From UBA1672 sp050633285 (lineage in GTDB: Bacteria; Pseudomonadota; Alphaproteobacteria; Micavibrionales; Micavibrionaceae), in the NCBI GenBank assembly GCA_050633285.1, contig JBOEGG010000004.1:93738-157737 (forward strand): 64,000 nucleotides of DNA. The letters run 5' to 3'. The notes under the pieces were generated by a model that was not told where the DNA came from, made no database searches, and worked only from the letters and a program-made list of their open reading frames with translations. Below are positions 17,876 to 28,500 of this stretch, piece after piece. The position numbers and the translations under genes were made by a program. Each line of letters starts with the position of its first letter. The stretch's first letter is position 1.

Positions 17876-18913
17876 ATGTCTCTGAGTTTATCTTATTTGA
17901 AAATGTCTGATGCTGAGAAGTGTAAGGTGCTTTTATCCTATGCGTTGCAAGATAAGCTGTTTGAAAAGATAATTGATGATTTAAGTGATTACGGATATGA
18001 GGTTTCTTTCTCATTCTTTGGCGGGGCAGGGGCATATATGCCATTTGCGGTTGCTACGGAAAGTTTGGATAACCCATCTAAGCAGGCGCAATTTTCATCC
18101 GGCTTTTGGCGCATGATAGAAAGTGGACAGTATAAAGCACGTTTTCGCCTTTCTTTATTCGCAGGTTTGCATGGAGCTGCACATAGCTTTCTTCATGAAA
18201 TGATGCATTTTTATCAAGATATGTATGGGTTATATGCTTTGCCATTGCAGGAACAGGGGCGTTTTCCGATATGTTTGAATGCTAATAGCGATATTGTAGC
18301 GATTTTGTTTTGTGAGGCTTTTGCACAAGTTGAGGCTATTCGTACATCATGGGCGCTCTTGCAGACGGGGGATGATTTAGGATGGCGCGGCGCGTTATCT
18401 TCGCCAGATTGGGCAGGGCTAGCCAAGCAGTATGATGATGCATTGCAAAGTGGTGTTGATGAGGCAAAGGCCGCAGCAGATATATTTAAGGCATGGTATA
18501 AAGGGAAACATCGTACGTTTTACGAGCAGCATGCTTTATCGGTTCATGAAACGAATATGAGACGTTATTGCGACGGTGTGCAGAATTTAAGTGATGCGAT
18601 CATTGGGCAAAATTTACGAAGCATAGAGATACCGGCGTTATTTGCACGTTTACCGCAGGAAAATGTCCCGCGTTACTTTGGACAGATTGATTGGAATGAT
18701 CCATTATTTATGTCGGTACAAAGCCCAAAAGTACAAAGGCAGCTAGAGCTATTGGAAACGCGATTTGGGAATGCCGATAATCCGAATATTCAGGATATAA
18801 AATGTGGTGCACCGCCATATTTATGGCACCGTTTGCGAATGAGCGCACAAAATGATCCGGATCATCCGCCTATGGAAATGTCAGGTGGTATGACTGTGGG
18901 GTCGGAGGGATAG
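17876..18913 (+). CDS. Putative zinc metallopeptidase (HEMMH)
   Basis: A 345-residue protein with HExxH as HEMMH (His107, Glu108, His111) in a helix AHSFLHEMMHFYQD, and a possible third ligand glutamate in the following helix (FCEAFAQVEA, Glu147). This suggests a gluzincin-like active site. There is no signal peptide or membrane segment, so it is probably cytoplasmic. It resembles uncharacterised putative metallopeptidase families (DUF6782-like is my best guess, unverified). The ATG at 17876 directly follows the T-run of a terminator, so initiation may instead be at the ATG at 17903. The downstream small gene may be co-transcribed. Confidence 0.65.
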   Translation: MSLSLSYLKMSDAEKCKVLLSYALQDKLFEKIIDDLSDYGYEVSFSFFGGAGAYMPFAVATESLDNPSKQAQFSSGFWRMIESGQYKARFRLSLFAGLHGAAHSFLHEMMHFYQDMYGLYALPLQEQGRFPICLNANSDIVAILFCEAFAQVEAIRTSWALLQTGDDLGWRGALSSPDWAGLAKQYDDALQSGVDEAKAAADIFKAWYKGKHRTFYEQHALSVHETNMRRYCDGVQNLSDAIIGQNLRSIEIPALFARLPQENVPRYFGQIDWNDPLFMSVQSPKVQRQLELLETRFGNADNPNIQDIKCGAPPYLWHRLRMSAQNDPDHPPMEMSGGMTVGSEG

Positions 18914-18982
18914 TCCGTAAGTATGCGTTAATTGACAGTTTTGTTCTTTCGCGTCATTCTAATATCTGAAAATTGAGCGAAC

Positions 18983-18988
18983 AGGAGG
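18983..18988 (+). promoter_or_regulatory. Ribosome binding site deciding start of next gene
   Basis: AGGAGG, 8 nt before the ATG at 18997. It supports that ATG rather than the in-frame TTG at 18973. Confidence 0.85.
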
Positions 18989-18996
18989 TTGCGCTT

Positions 18997-19449
18997 ATGC
19001 TTTTTCCGAAAAATCCATTTGTACCAGAACATTTACAGCAGGCGATTAATCCGTGGAGTTGGTGGTTTGATACGGCGTTTAACACGTCAGCATCCGATAA
19101 TCAGAATGGCTTGATTAATATCACGACTTATAAGAGTGCCGATCCGTCATTGGAGCATAAAATTACGCATGAAGTTGCGGGATATGGGATGCAGCTTGAT
19201 ATTTTGGAGGAAACTGTAGAAATGATGCTTGGTTTTTTGCCTCAATCGAAACTCTCGCAAGAGCAAAAAAATATCGTGTCTGCATTTCAGGGGATGATGG
19301 AAGATATTAAAGCGCAGAAGGAAAAGGCGGCTATGGAGCAAGTGTCTCCCGGTGGGATTGAGCGTTTGATTTCTAATCTTGAAACGCTTAAAGAAAAAGA
19401 TCCTGCACTTTATGGTCAGGTGTCCACTCGTTTAAGAGACGTGCTTTAG
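18997..19449 (+). CDS. Hypothetical helical protein
   Basis: 150 residues when started at the ATG with the perfect AGGAGG site. An aromatic N-terminal part (INPWSWWFDTAFN) is followed by helices rich in Glu/Lys/Gln, with no signal peptide. The family is not recognised; its general look is that of a small helical cytoplasmic protein. It follows the HEMMH gene by ~80 nt and ends 1 nt from the convergent LamG gene. Confidence 0.65.
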   Translation: MLFPKNPFVPEHLQQAINPWSWWFDTAFNTSASDNQNGLINITTYKSADPSLEHKITHEVAGYGMQLDILEETVEMMLGFLPQSKLSQEQKNIVSAFQGMMEDIKAQKEKAAMEQVSPGGIERLISNLETLKEKDPALYGQVSTRLRDVL

Positions 19450-19450
19450 T

Positions 19451-22400
19451 TTATTGCGTACCAAAATATAGAGCCTGTACTTCGGAAGCTGATAAGGCGC
19501 GGTCGTAAATACGTATATCATCCAGATCACCATTCCATGACCCTGAACAGGCACTGCCGGTGTGCTCACTGGCGATACAAATATCATGATCAAAGGTGGC
19601 GTTGATGTTTCCTGTTTGCGCGGCGGGTGTATTAATTAAAGACCCATCACCGTAAATTCTCATATCTGTTCCGTTATAAACGGCGACAACATGGTGCCAC
19701 CCTGTATCTGTTGGCCATTCATTGGTTGAGCTTGTAGAAACAGAGCCGGAGCTTGTATTTGTTTCGAAATATATTTCAGACTGCCCGTTATTTCCTGTAC
19801 CTGTATCGCGTAGGAAATTCCATTGCAGGAATCCTGAGCGGTCTTTTGAAATGATATTCCTCATGCCTGGTTCGTCACTGACGCTATCTACTTTTATCCA
19901 TGTTGCTATTGAAATTGCGCTTACCCCTTCTGTTTCGGGGAATTCCGGGATAGTAATCAGGTCGTCAGTAGCATCGAAGCTCAGGGCTGTTCCGACTTGT
20001 CCGGTTGTCGTTTCTTCGGTGACATCGTTATTAACACCATCTGTCCATGTCCCTGTATTGGTTCCGGCAGAGTCTGCGATTGATGCGCCATTGGTTTCAT
20101 CTAATGCCCAATGTGCGACAAGTCCCGCAGTTGGTATGGATGCACCGGTCTGGGAGACGACGGATATCCATTCATCCCCTTCGCAATATTGGAGGATGTT
20201 GAGGTCAGTGTTATATCGTAATTCTGCGGCTAAGCCTGTGGGGTTTGTACAACCGCCGCCGCCGTTGCCTTGTGGCCCCATGGCAATCCATTCATCGCCA
20301 TTACAATATTGCATGACATCATAGTCGCTATTAAATACAATTTCGCTTTTTACGCCAAAGGGGGAGGCGCAATTACTAACGGTACAGGCACCACCTGTTG
20401 CACCGTATAGCTCTTGGATTCTGGTCAGAGAAAGTGCACTATCATAAATGCGTAAATCGTCAATGCGTCCGGCGTGATAGGTATTATACCAATTTGACCT
20501 ACCATAGCCGACAATTAAATCACCTGCGCCTGTATCCGGTGGTACGGTAATTGTTCCTGTATCCACAAGAGAGGCATTCAGGTAATAATTTACGGTATTA
20601 CCATTCCATGTGATTGTGACATAATTCCATGTATCAACGGGATATACCCATCCTGAATAATCTGCATTAGGCGAGGATATTCCTCTATCATGTTGAACGG
20701 ATAAGCGTATGTTTCCGCCAATGATGTTTCCACCTGCGCTGGCTCTTCCCAATACCCAGCCACTGCCCCAACCCCCTGTGTTATTTTTTGAGATAAGAGA
20801 TGGAGTTATGGGAGAGGCAGCGGCACTGCTATCAAAATAAACCCAGCCGCTAACGGTGTAGGCGGTGTTTATATCCAACGAGGCATCATGTGAAACGGTT
20901 ACAATGTCATCTGTTTCATCAAATGAGAGCGCGGTATTCACTTGTCCTGCTACTGTTTCTTCTGTGACATCGTTATTTGCGCCATCTGTCCATGTCCCTG
21001 TGTTTGTGCCTGTTGTATCGGCAATGGATGCGCCGCTTGTTTCATCCATATTCCAATGTGCAACTAAGTTTGTTGCAGGAGGTGTGCATGAACTTATTGT
21101 ACTGTTGTAAAGTTTTTGAATTTCTGCGGTAGAAAGAGACCGATTATAAATGCGAGGGTCGTCAATCTCGCCATTAAAATATTTTACTATTCCTGCTCCG
21201 CTTGCATTCATTGCACCGATATAATGTTTGCTAGTACCTGCTATTGGCGCGTTGATAACGCCAGCGTTTTCTAAAGTACCGTTCACGTAAATGCGTGCAG
21301 TATTGCCAGATTCCATGACACCTGCAATATGAACCCAATTACCAGTGTTTACGTTGGTTGTGCTGTTTATACCTGTGCCGTTGCTTAGGCCAGCTTGTGA
21401 AGCAATTCGCGCAGTACCACTTGCATTTATAATGATACCGAATGTGCCTATTGTACTGTTTTCTCTTTCATATGATATAACAACACCATCACTGGTCGCG
21501 CTTGTTTTTATCCATGCAGTGAATGTAGTGGGGTAGGTGATGCTTCCTGATGAATTACTGACGATATAGTCATCTGTGCCATCGAAGCTTAGTGCGGTCG
21601 CATTTTGACCAATTGTTGTTTCTTCGGCAACATCGTTATTTACGCCATCTGTCCATGTTCCTGTGTTTGACCCTGTGCTATCGGCAATAGAAGCACCACT
21701 TGTTTCATCCAATGTCCAATGCCCGATAAGTCCCGCAGATAAGGATGATTTAGGACCTATGCCTGTCCAGTTTGAGGCGTTGCAATATTGCAGAACTTTT
21801 TCATCATCGTTGAATTGTATTTCACCTGTTACGCCATCGGGGTTTGTGCAGGTGTAGTTTATGCCTGTATAAGCGTAAAGCGCAGTAATGTCTGCCGTTG
21901 TTAATATACGATCATAGATACGGACATCATCGATACCTCCGTCAAACCATCGCGAGTTATTTTGTGTGTATCCGATATAGAGACTACTACCTGTATTTCC
22001 TCTTGTGACAGAAAAGTCTGTTTTTGTTGCTGCTAAAGTACCGTTTATATAAATACGCCCAGTGTTCACATTATCATATGTGACTAGCACATGTTGCCAT
22101 GTTCCGGTTGTTATCGTACTACCTGATGTTGACATTTCTTCATAAGTTGAGTCAGATGCACGTATACCAAAACGGATTGCGCCACTAGATGATAGGTACA
22201 TGCGATAATTTCCGCTACCCGTCAGTTTATCGATGATGGCATCCCAGTCTTCCATGCTATTTGGGTTAATCCAAGCAGACAGAGTGAGGGGACTTCCTGT
22301 AAGGTCTAGATTGTCACCCATTATGATTCTGTTTGTATTCCCATCAATAAAATTGAAAGCCGTTGCGATTTGTCCGGGAATTGATTGTGTCGCGGGATTT

Positions 22401-22588
22401 AACCCGCTTATTGTGCCATCAATCCCACTGCTTGAACTGTCAGTCGCAATCGTTCCACTGGTTTCATCCAATGTCCAATGTCCGACGAGGTTACTGGTGT
22501 AATCTTGTGCGTGTGTTGTTTGCGGCAGGCATAGGAGGAGGGTTGCGGTTAGAGCTATTTTAATCTGCCGAGAAGGGAATAGGCGCAT
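19451..22588 (-). CDS. Secreted protein with four LamG domains
   Basis: A 1,045-residue protein with a signal peptide (cleavage after THA, residue 27). Four concanavalin-like LamG domains lie at ~35-240, 285-495, 505-735 and 825-1045. Each opens with a variant of HWTLDETSGASIADS and closes near DIRIYDRALS...LY. Between them lie three copies of a cysteine motif CTNPxGxxxEIxFNxDxxxLQYC with a following W. LamG domains bind glycans or proteins, so it is probably an extracellular or surface adhesion protein. It lies 10 nt after the giant fibre gene on the same strand and is probably co-expressed with it. Confidence 0.9.
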   Translation of the reverse strand: MRLFPSRQIKIALTATLLLCLPQTTHAQDYTSNLVGHWTLDETSGTIATDSSSSGIDGTISGLNPATQSIPGQIATAFNFIDGNTNRIIMGDNLDLTGSPLTLSAWINPNSMEDWDAIIDKLTGSGNYRMYLSSSGAIRFGIRASDSTYEEMSTSGSTITTGTWQHVLVTYDNVNTGRIYINGTLAATKTDFSVTRGNTGSSLYIGYTQNNSRWFDGGIDDVRIYDRILTTADITALYAYTGINYTCTNPDGVTGEIQFNDDEKVLQYCNASNWTGIGPKSSLSAGLIGHWTLDETSGASIADSTGSNTGTWTDGVNNDVAEETTIGQNATALSFDGTDDYIVSNSSGSITYPTTFTAWIKTSATSDGVVISYERENSTIGTFGIIINASGTARIASQAGLSNGTGINSTTNVNTGNWVHIAGVMESGNTARIYVNGTLENAGVINAPIAGTSKHYIGAMNASGAGIVKYFNGEIDDPRIYNRSLSTAEIQKLYNSTISSCTPPATNLVAHWNMDETSGASIADTTGTNTGTWTDGANNDVTEETVAGQVNTALSFDETDDIVTVSHDASLDINTAYTVSGWVYFDSSAAASPITPSLISKNNTGGWGSGWVLGRASAGGNIIGGNIRLSVQHDRGISSPNADYSGWVYPVDTWNYVTITWNGNTVNYYLNASLVDTGTITVPPDTGAGDLIVGYGRSNWYNTYHAGRIDDLRIYDSALSLTRIQELYGATGGACTVSNCASPFGVKSEIVFNSDYDVMQYCNGDEWIAMGPQGNGGGGCTNPTGLAAELRYNTDLNILQYCEGDEWISVVSQTGASIPTAGLVAHWALDETNGASIADSAGTNTGTWTDGVNNDVTEETTTGQVGTALSFDATDDLITIPEFPETEGVSAISIATWIKVDSVSDEPGMRNIISKDRSGFLQWNFLRDTGTGNNGQSEIYFETNTSSGSVSTSSTNEWPTDTGWHHVVAVYNGTDMRIYGDGSLINTPAAQTGNINATFDHDICIASEHTGSACSGSWNGDLDDIRIYDRALSASEVQALYFGTQ

Positions 22589-22598
22589 TATCTATGTC

Positions 22599-25500
22599 CT
22601 ATCCATTTTGCGGTTTACGGCGTTGGATCAGCATCATGAACATACCACCGCCAATAAGGCCGAGGAGAAGCATTATATAACTTTCCATTGATGCTTTGTT
22701 GCCAATACTAGCACTTGTGACCTTGTTGAGCATCGCAACTTGTTCAGATATTTCTGTTAGAGACTTATTGGTTTGTGCCTGCGCTGTTTTCAGACTTAAA
22801 ACTTCAGATTTAAGAGTATTATTCTCTGTTTTCAACTCTTTTGTTGCCTCAATCATCGGGGCTATTAAACCAACATAATTTACAGATTTAGTGCCCATAT
22901 CATCATCCGCAGTGTGTACCAACTCAGGGAATATTTCTTCAATTTCTTGTGCCATGACACCGAATTCCGGACGGCCTGTAATATCATCTTTCATGGTAAA
23001 ACTGTATGTATCGATTTGAGTTATGCGATCAATTAAGTTTCCTGATGTATTGAGCGGTGTGATGTTTTCTTTCAAACGACGGTCGGAAACATCGGTGATT
23101 GTGCCTGTATATTCAATGTCCCCTGTAACGTCGAGGGCTACACTCGGTGAGGCATTAAGAATACCAAAGTTTCCGTTTACATCTACAACGCTGAGTACAG
23201 ATTCGCTTTGATCGCGCCATTGTGTTAGGTCTGCGGTTGGTGTCCCTGAATCATCAGGATCAAATGTTGCGGCAACCTCATCTACATCGCTTGCCTTAAC
23301 ATGCAAAGTTCCATCAGGGAACCAACTATTATTTACGCCATAGCCTAAGCCAACACGACGGTCTGTTGAGTCAAAGGCCGCGAGGTATTTTGTTGAAGGG
23401 CCACCTGCTCCTGTATCAACTGCAAAAACCATGTCACCTTGACGGCCACCATGAAATCCGGAATTTCCGAATACTTGTATTGCCCAACCGGCATTAGAGT
23501 TTGAGTCCATATCTGCGCTTGTATCACCGCGTTCTGAGTATAGGAATAGCTGAGAAGAATCGTTAGTTGTGGGTAGCGATATGGCGAGCTCGGCAGAGCC
23601 GGATGATGAATAAATCTCTGTTTGATGTTGTGGTGTTGTGGTGCCGATACCGAGGTTGCCACTACTATCCATTGTCAATAGATCCCCCGCAGATCCGCCA
23701 TCAGAAGTAATGTTAAAGTAGTCTCCTGTTTGAGAGGCAACACCGTCAACTTCTAAGACTGTAGCGGTCGTCCCTGTATTACCACCAATTCTAACAGCAT
23801 TGTTATTCGCAAAGAACATTACTGTTTGACCCGGATACGTTGTTCCTTGTGTGAAGAGTGTGCCATTTGCGGTATCGGACCAAAAATAGTTATTTGTTGT
23901 TTTACCATCCAACTGGAAGACTGTTGCGCCAGTAGTATCATTTGCAAATATTGAGGCTAGTTTTTCTGGAGCACGTGCAGTCGATCCGCCACCTTGATTG
24001 TTTACAACGGCATAGAAATCTATACCTGATTCGCCATTCCCTGTGGCGGCACCGGCAGAAAGGATTAAGCTACCTCCGTCTTTATTGGATGCTCCTAATG
24101 TAGCTCCTCCAGCTTGTATAGTGAAATCATTACCCGCTGTGTCAGAAGTTGTATGTGCTTCCATAGCAATTGTCTGAGCTGAATTTCCATCAAAACTGAG
24201 GTTATAGGTTGGTGAATTTGTACCGATACCAACATTTCCGCCTACAAAGTAAGTGTCTCCTGTAGCATCAAGTTTGACCATTGAGTTTTGCGCTCCGTTG
24301 TATAGCGTCATTTCGGTGCTACCAGATGATGTATCCAAGAGGAAGCGCGCTGCATTTGCTCCGTCCGTTCCTCTTATTAATACGCCGCCTGTATCAATAT
24401 GAAGGCCATTTGCATTCGGACTAACTGTACCGATACCTACACCGCCGCTTGCGCCCATGATCGACATGGTATTATTGTCAGTGATATCAATACCGCTTTG
24501 ATCACCCATGAAGATACCAAGGGAATTATCACCTGAAACAATTGGCGTTGTACCTGCATCTTGTCCTAAACCAAATGCCATGGAGTTTGTGCCTGATACG
24601 TTTGAGCTATCACCGATAGAGACAGATCGTGACCCTGATACTGAGTTTCCTAAACCAAAGGCGATTGTCCCGTAGCTTTGGGCATAGGATGAATTACCAA
24701 CGGCGAAGGATTCATTACCAACGGCGGCAACATGTGTACCTGCGGCAAAGGTATTGTTTCCGATGGCTTCGGCATTACGTCCGAAAGCAACGCTTTCTGC
24801 ACCGACATTACTATCATCCCATTCTGTTCCTGTAACAACACCTGCACGGAAGGCACCTTTGGATTTATCAAAAAACATACGGTTATCGTGGTTTGCATCG
24901 CCTGTGTCGGCCAGTTGGGATGACCCGAAGACAAAGTCATCTGTTGCGTAGGCGATTGTTCCACTGATGCCGCGTACAACGTTTGAGGATACTTCAAAAA
25001 CCGCGGATCCACCGCCGAATGTTGAATATGTTGAGCAGTCGTTTGAGTATTCTAATTGATCAGATGTGTCGTTGAAACGTAAGCAACCGGCCTCATTTCC
25101 TGCGCCACCGTCAAGGCGGATATCACCGCTTGCGATATGAAGGTTACTGTCAACTGTGTCAGATGAAAAATCACCGAAACCGATATCTCCTGAAGAGGTA
25201 ATACGCATGCGTTCTGTTCCGGTTGGGCTTGAATCATTTGCCGTTCTAAAGGTCATTGCTGTTGGAATAATGTTATTTGAAACAGCAGAATCTACAATAC
25301 CTGTAATTTGTGCACGATTTTCAAAGCTGCTTCCATCATAACCTGTAAATCGTATTGCCCCCAGTTCATCGCCGTTTTGTACAGTTGTTTCAGAGCCAAC
25401 AGAACCACGGGCGCGGAATAAAGCAATGTCGGCTTTCGTGCCAGCAGAGGTGCTGTTAGCGATACCAATTGCAAAGTCTCCAGTCGCATTGCTGCTGTAG

Positions 25501-28500
25501 AATTGATATTTTTGACTACTATTTCCAAGTGTTGTCATGCTGGTGGCATCACCAAGCATCAAATATTGGTTAGATAAATCACCATAAATTAGATTACCGA
25601 TGTTTAGTTGGTCCGAGCCAGTCAGGCTTGGTAATTCGATGTTTTGACCAATCAGGATGTTGTCATCACCCGATGTTTGTCCGTCAGCGGCCTTGTCCCC
25701 GATAAAGATATTGCGTGAACCGGTTGTTATTGCTTCACCGGCATCGCTACCAAGGAATGTATTGTTGTTTCCTGCGGCTAGAACTTTACCGACATTGTTA
25801 CCGAGCCCTGTGTTCCCGCTACGATCTCCATCCAGAGCTTCGAATGCTTCATCACCGACAGCCGTGTTATCGTATCCACTATCTAAAATCCGTAAGGCGT
25901 TTGAGCCAATTGCAATATTTGCTCCGCCGTTGTCGAGGAATTCATTCATAGTGCGACGGCCAATTGCAACATTACCAAAAGCCGTTGTTACAGTACCTAA
26001 AGACTGGTAACCGATTGCAACGTTGTTATCCCCTGTGGTTAAAGCGTCAAGCGTATCCTCACCAAGGCCGATATTACCGACTGCACCTGATGCTACATTT
26101 GCTCCGTTTTGAAAGCCAAGGAACATGTTGTGATCTGTTGTATATTCGGTTTTTGCATCGCCGAGACTGTCAATTTCTTGCGCGCCTGCTGCGTTAATGG
26201 GAAGGAAGTTTGAACAATCGTCTGAAAACTCAATTTGATCTGTTGTATCGTTAAATCGAAGACAACCGGCTTCGTTTCCTGCACCACCGTCGATGCGGAT
26301 ATCACCTGTTGCGACATGGATGCTGCTTTCGATGGTGTCGGCTGAGAAATCACCAATTCCGAGAAGGTCGCTTGCCATATCGCCATAGACCAGATTACCG
26401 ATATTCAGATGATTGGATGTTGTTGCTGTAGGTGTATCTATGTCATGCCCGATTATGATGTTATCAGAGCCTGTTGTTATACTGTTACCTGCGCGGTAAC
26501 CGATTAATGTATTATTATCTCCATCAAGAACATCTCCAGCTTCAAAACCAATAACAACACCTTGTGCAACGGTTGTGTTACCATCAAGAGCGTTGTTGCC
26601 AATGACAACCATGTCGGTCGTTGTGAGTGTTTGTGAAGTTCCCGGTGTGCCTGCGCTTGCGCCGATGATGACACTGTTTGTAAGTGTTTTATCACCTGTA
26701 TTACCACCGCCACCAGCGTCGTAACCAACCAATGTACTTGCGGACACGGTTAAGTTATCACCTGTTCCGGCTTTTCCGGCGTTATAGCCAAGAAGGGTGC
26801 TTGTTGTGATGCTTGTTGTTGCGCCATTACCGCCACCAGCGCTGTAACCAAGTGCGGTATTACCCGGATTATTACCTGCTTCTCTCAGGGCGTTATAACC
26901 AATTGCGGTTGTTCCAGATGTTGTTGTAACATTTGTTCCCGCACTAGAGCCTATTGCAGTATTTCCTGTCCCGCTTGTCACGCCGTTTAACGCACCATAG
27001 CCGAAGGATGCATTGTGATTACCACTTGTTAATGCGAAGAGGTTAAGATAGCCGACACTTGTATTATAGTCGGTTGTTGCAGTGCTGTTTCCGCTGGTTG
27101 CTCCTGATAGTTCACCAATGAACACATTGTTACGCGCACCTGTTGTTAAGGCCGCCGCACCTGTTCTGCCTATAATTAAATTATCTTCTGTTGTGTAATC
27201 TGTATACACATCTGTCAGGTCATTTAATACCGATGTTCCGCCACCTGCACTAAAGGCAGAGAATGTCGTACAGTCATCTGAATATTGTAGTTGATCTGTT
27301 GTATCATCGAAACGGATACAGCCTGCTTCGTTACCGATACCACCGTCGATGCGGATATCACCTGCTGCGATATGAAGCTGAGACTCTATTGTGTCTGTGG
27401 TGAAATCGCCGCCGATACCAATGTTGTTTGATGCATCTATGATAAAGGTTGGGTTGCCGCCCGTAAACATACCAAGGGTGTCATCTGTTGAATTTAGGCG
27501 TCCTATGCCTGTGTCTGTATCATTGTAACGTGGGAGGAAGTTTGGTGTATTTGTAACAGCGCCAGAGGCGATAGATGGACCTGATCCTGTGTTTGTGTAG
27601 AAACGGCTGGCTTCGAATATCCATCTATCTGTGCCCGCGAGATTTATACGTAGAGCATCATCGATAGATTCGTACAGGCCGCTGTCTCCGTCACCAAATG
27701 CGATACCATCTGTTAATGCGCCTGTTCCACCGAGGTGTAATGTTGCTTGTGGATTTGTTGTACCGCCAAGCCCCATATAGCCGTTTGAACGTAAGATGCG
27801 CATAATTTCAGTGGTGCCGCCGCTGTTTAATGTTTGCATGGCAAAGTGGTCGCCTGCTGCGCCGTTATAGAGCATATTAAATCCACGGGCATAGTCGCCG
27901 CCATTTCTTTCACGGAGTTGTAGAATTGCGCTTGAGGTATTGCTGTTATCAACGCCTGAACCGATACGAAGGATTGTATCCGTTGTGTTGCTTTCGGTGA
28001 TAACGTCTAATTGACCTGTTGGGCTTGCTGTTCCTATACCAACTTTATAGCCAGTATCGAATACAAAGTCGCCAGTTCCGTTAATGCGGCTAACTGTAAG
28101 GTCATCTGCGCCACTGGCGGCACTTGAAATGATATCCCATGTTGACAGTACGCCACCATCTAAGCGAAGGGCCGCTGTTGTTGCGTCTTGAACATGTAGG
28201 TCTTGTCCGGGTTGTACGCCAATACCAACTCTGCCATCGGGGGAAAGATAGAGTTGGTTACTTTGACTGTTTGAACGAATAATGAATGCAGCGTTTCCTG
28301 TGCTGTCTATACTACTGCCCGCAGGGTTGCTGAGCGTAACACTGCCGTTTACATCTAGGGCAGAAGCAGGGGTTGTAGTGCCAATACCAACACCGCCTGT
28401 TGCGCCTATAATAGATACTGTATCGTCATCGGATAGATTAACGCCACTTTGATCGCCTAAGAAAATACCAAATGAATTCGCACCGGTAACGCTTGGGTGT

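Noticed and set aside
18973..18996. TTG start for the 19-kb hypothetical gene
   Set aside because: The ATG at 18997 has a perfect AGGAGG 8 nt upstream.
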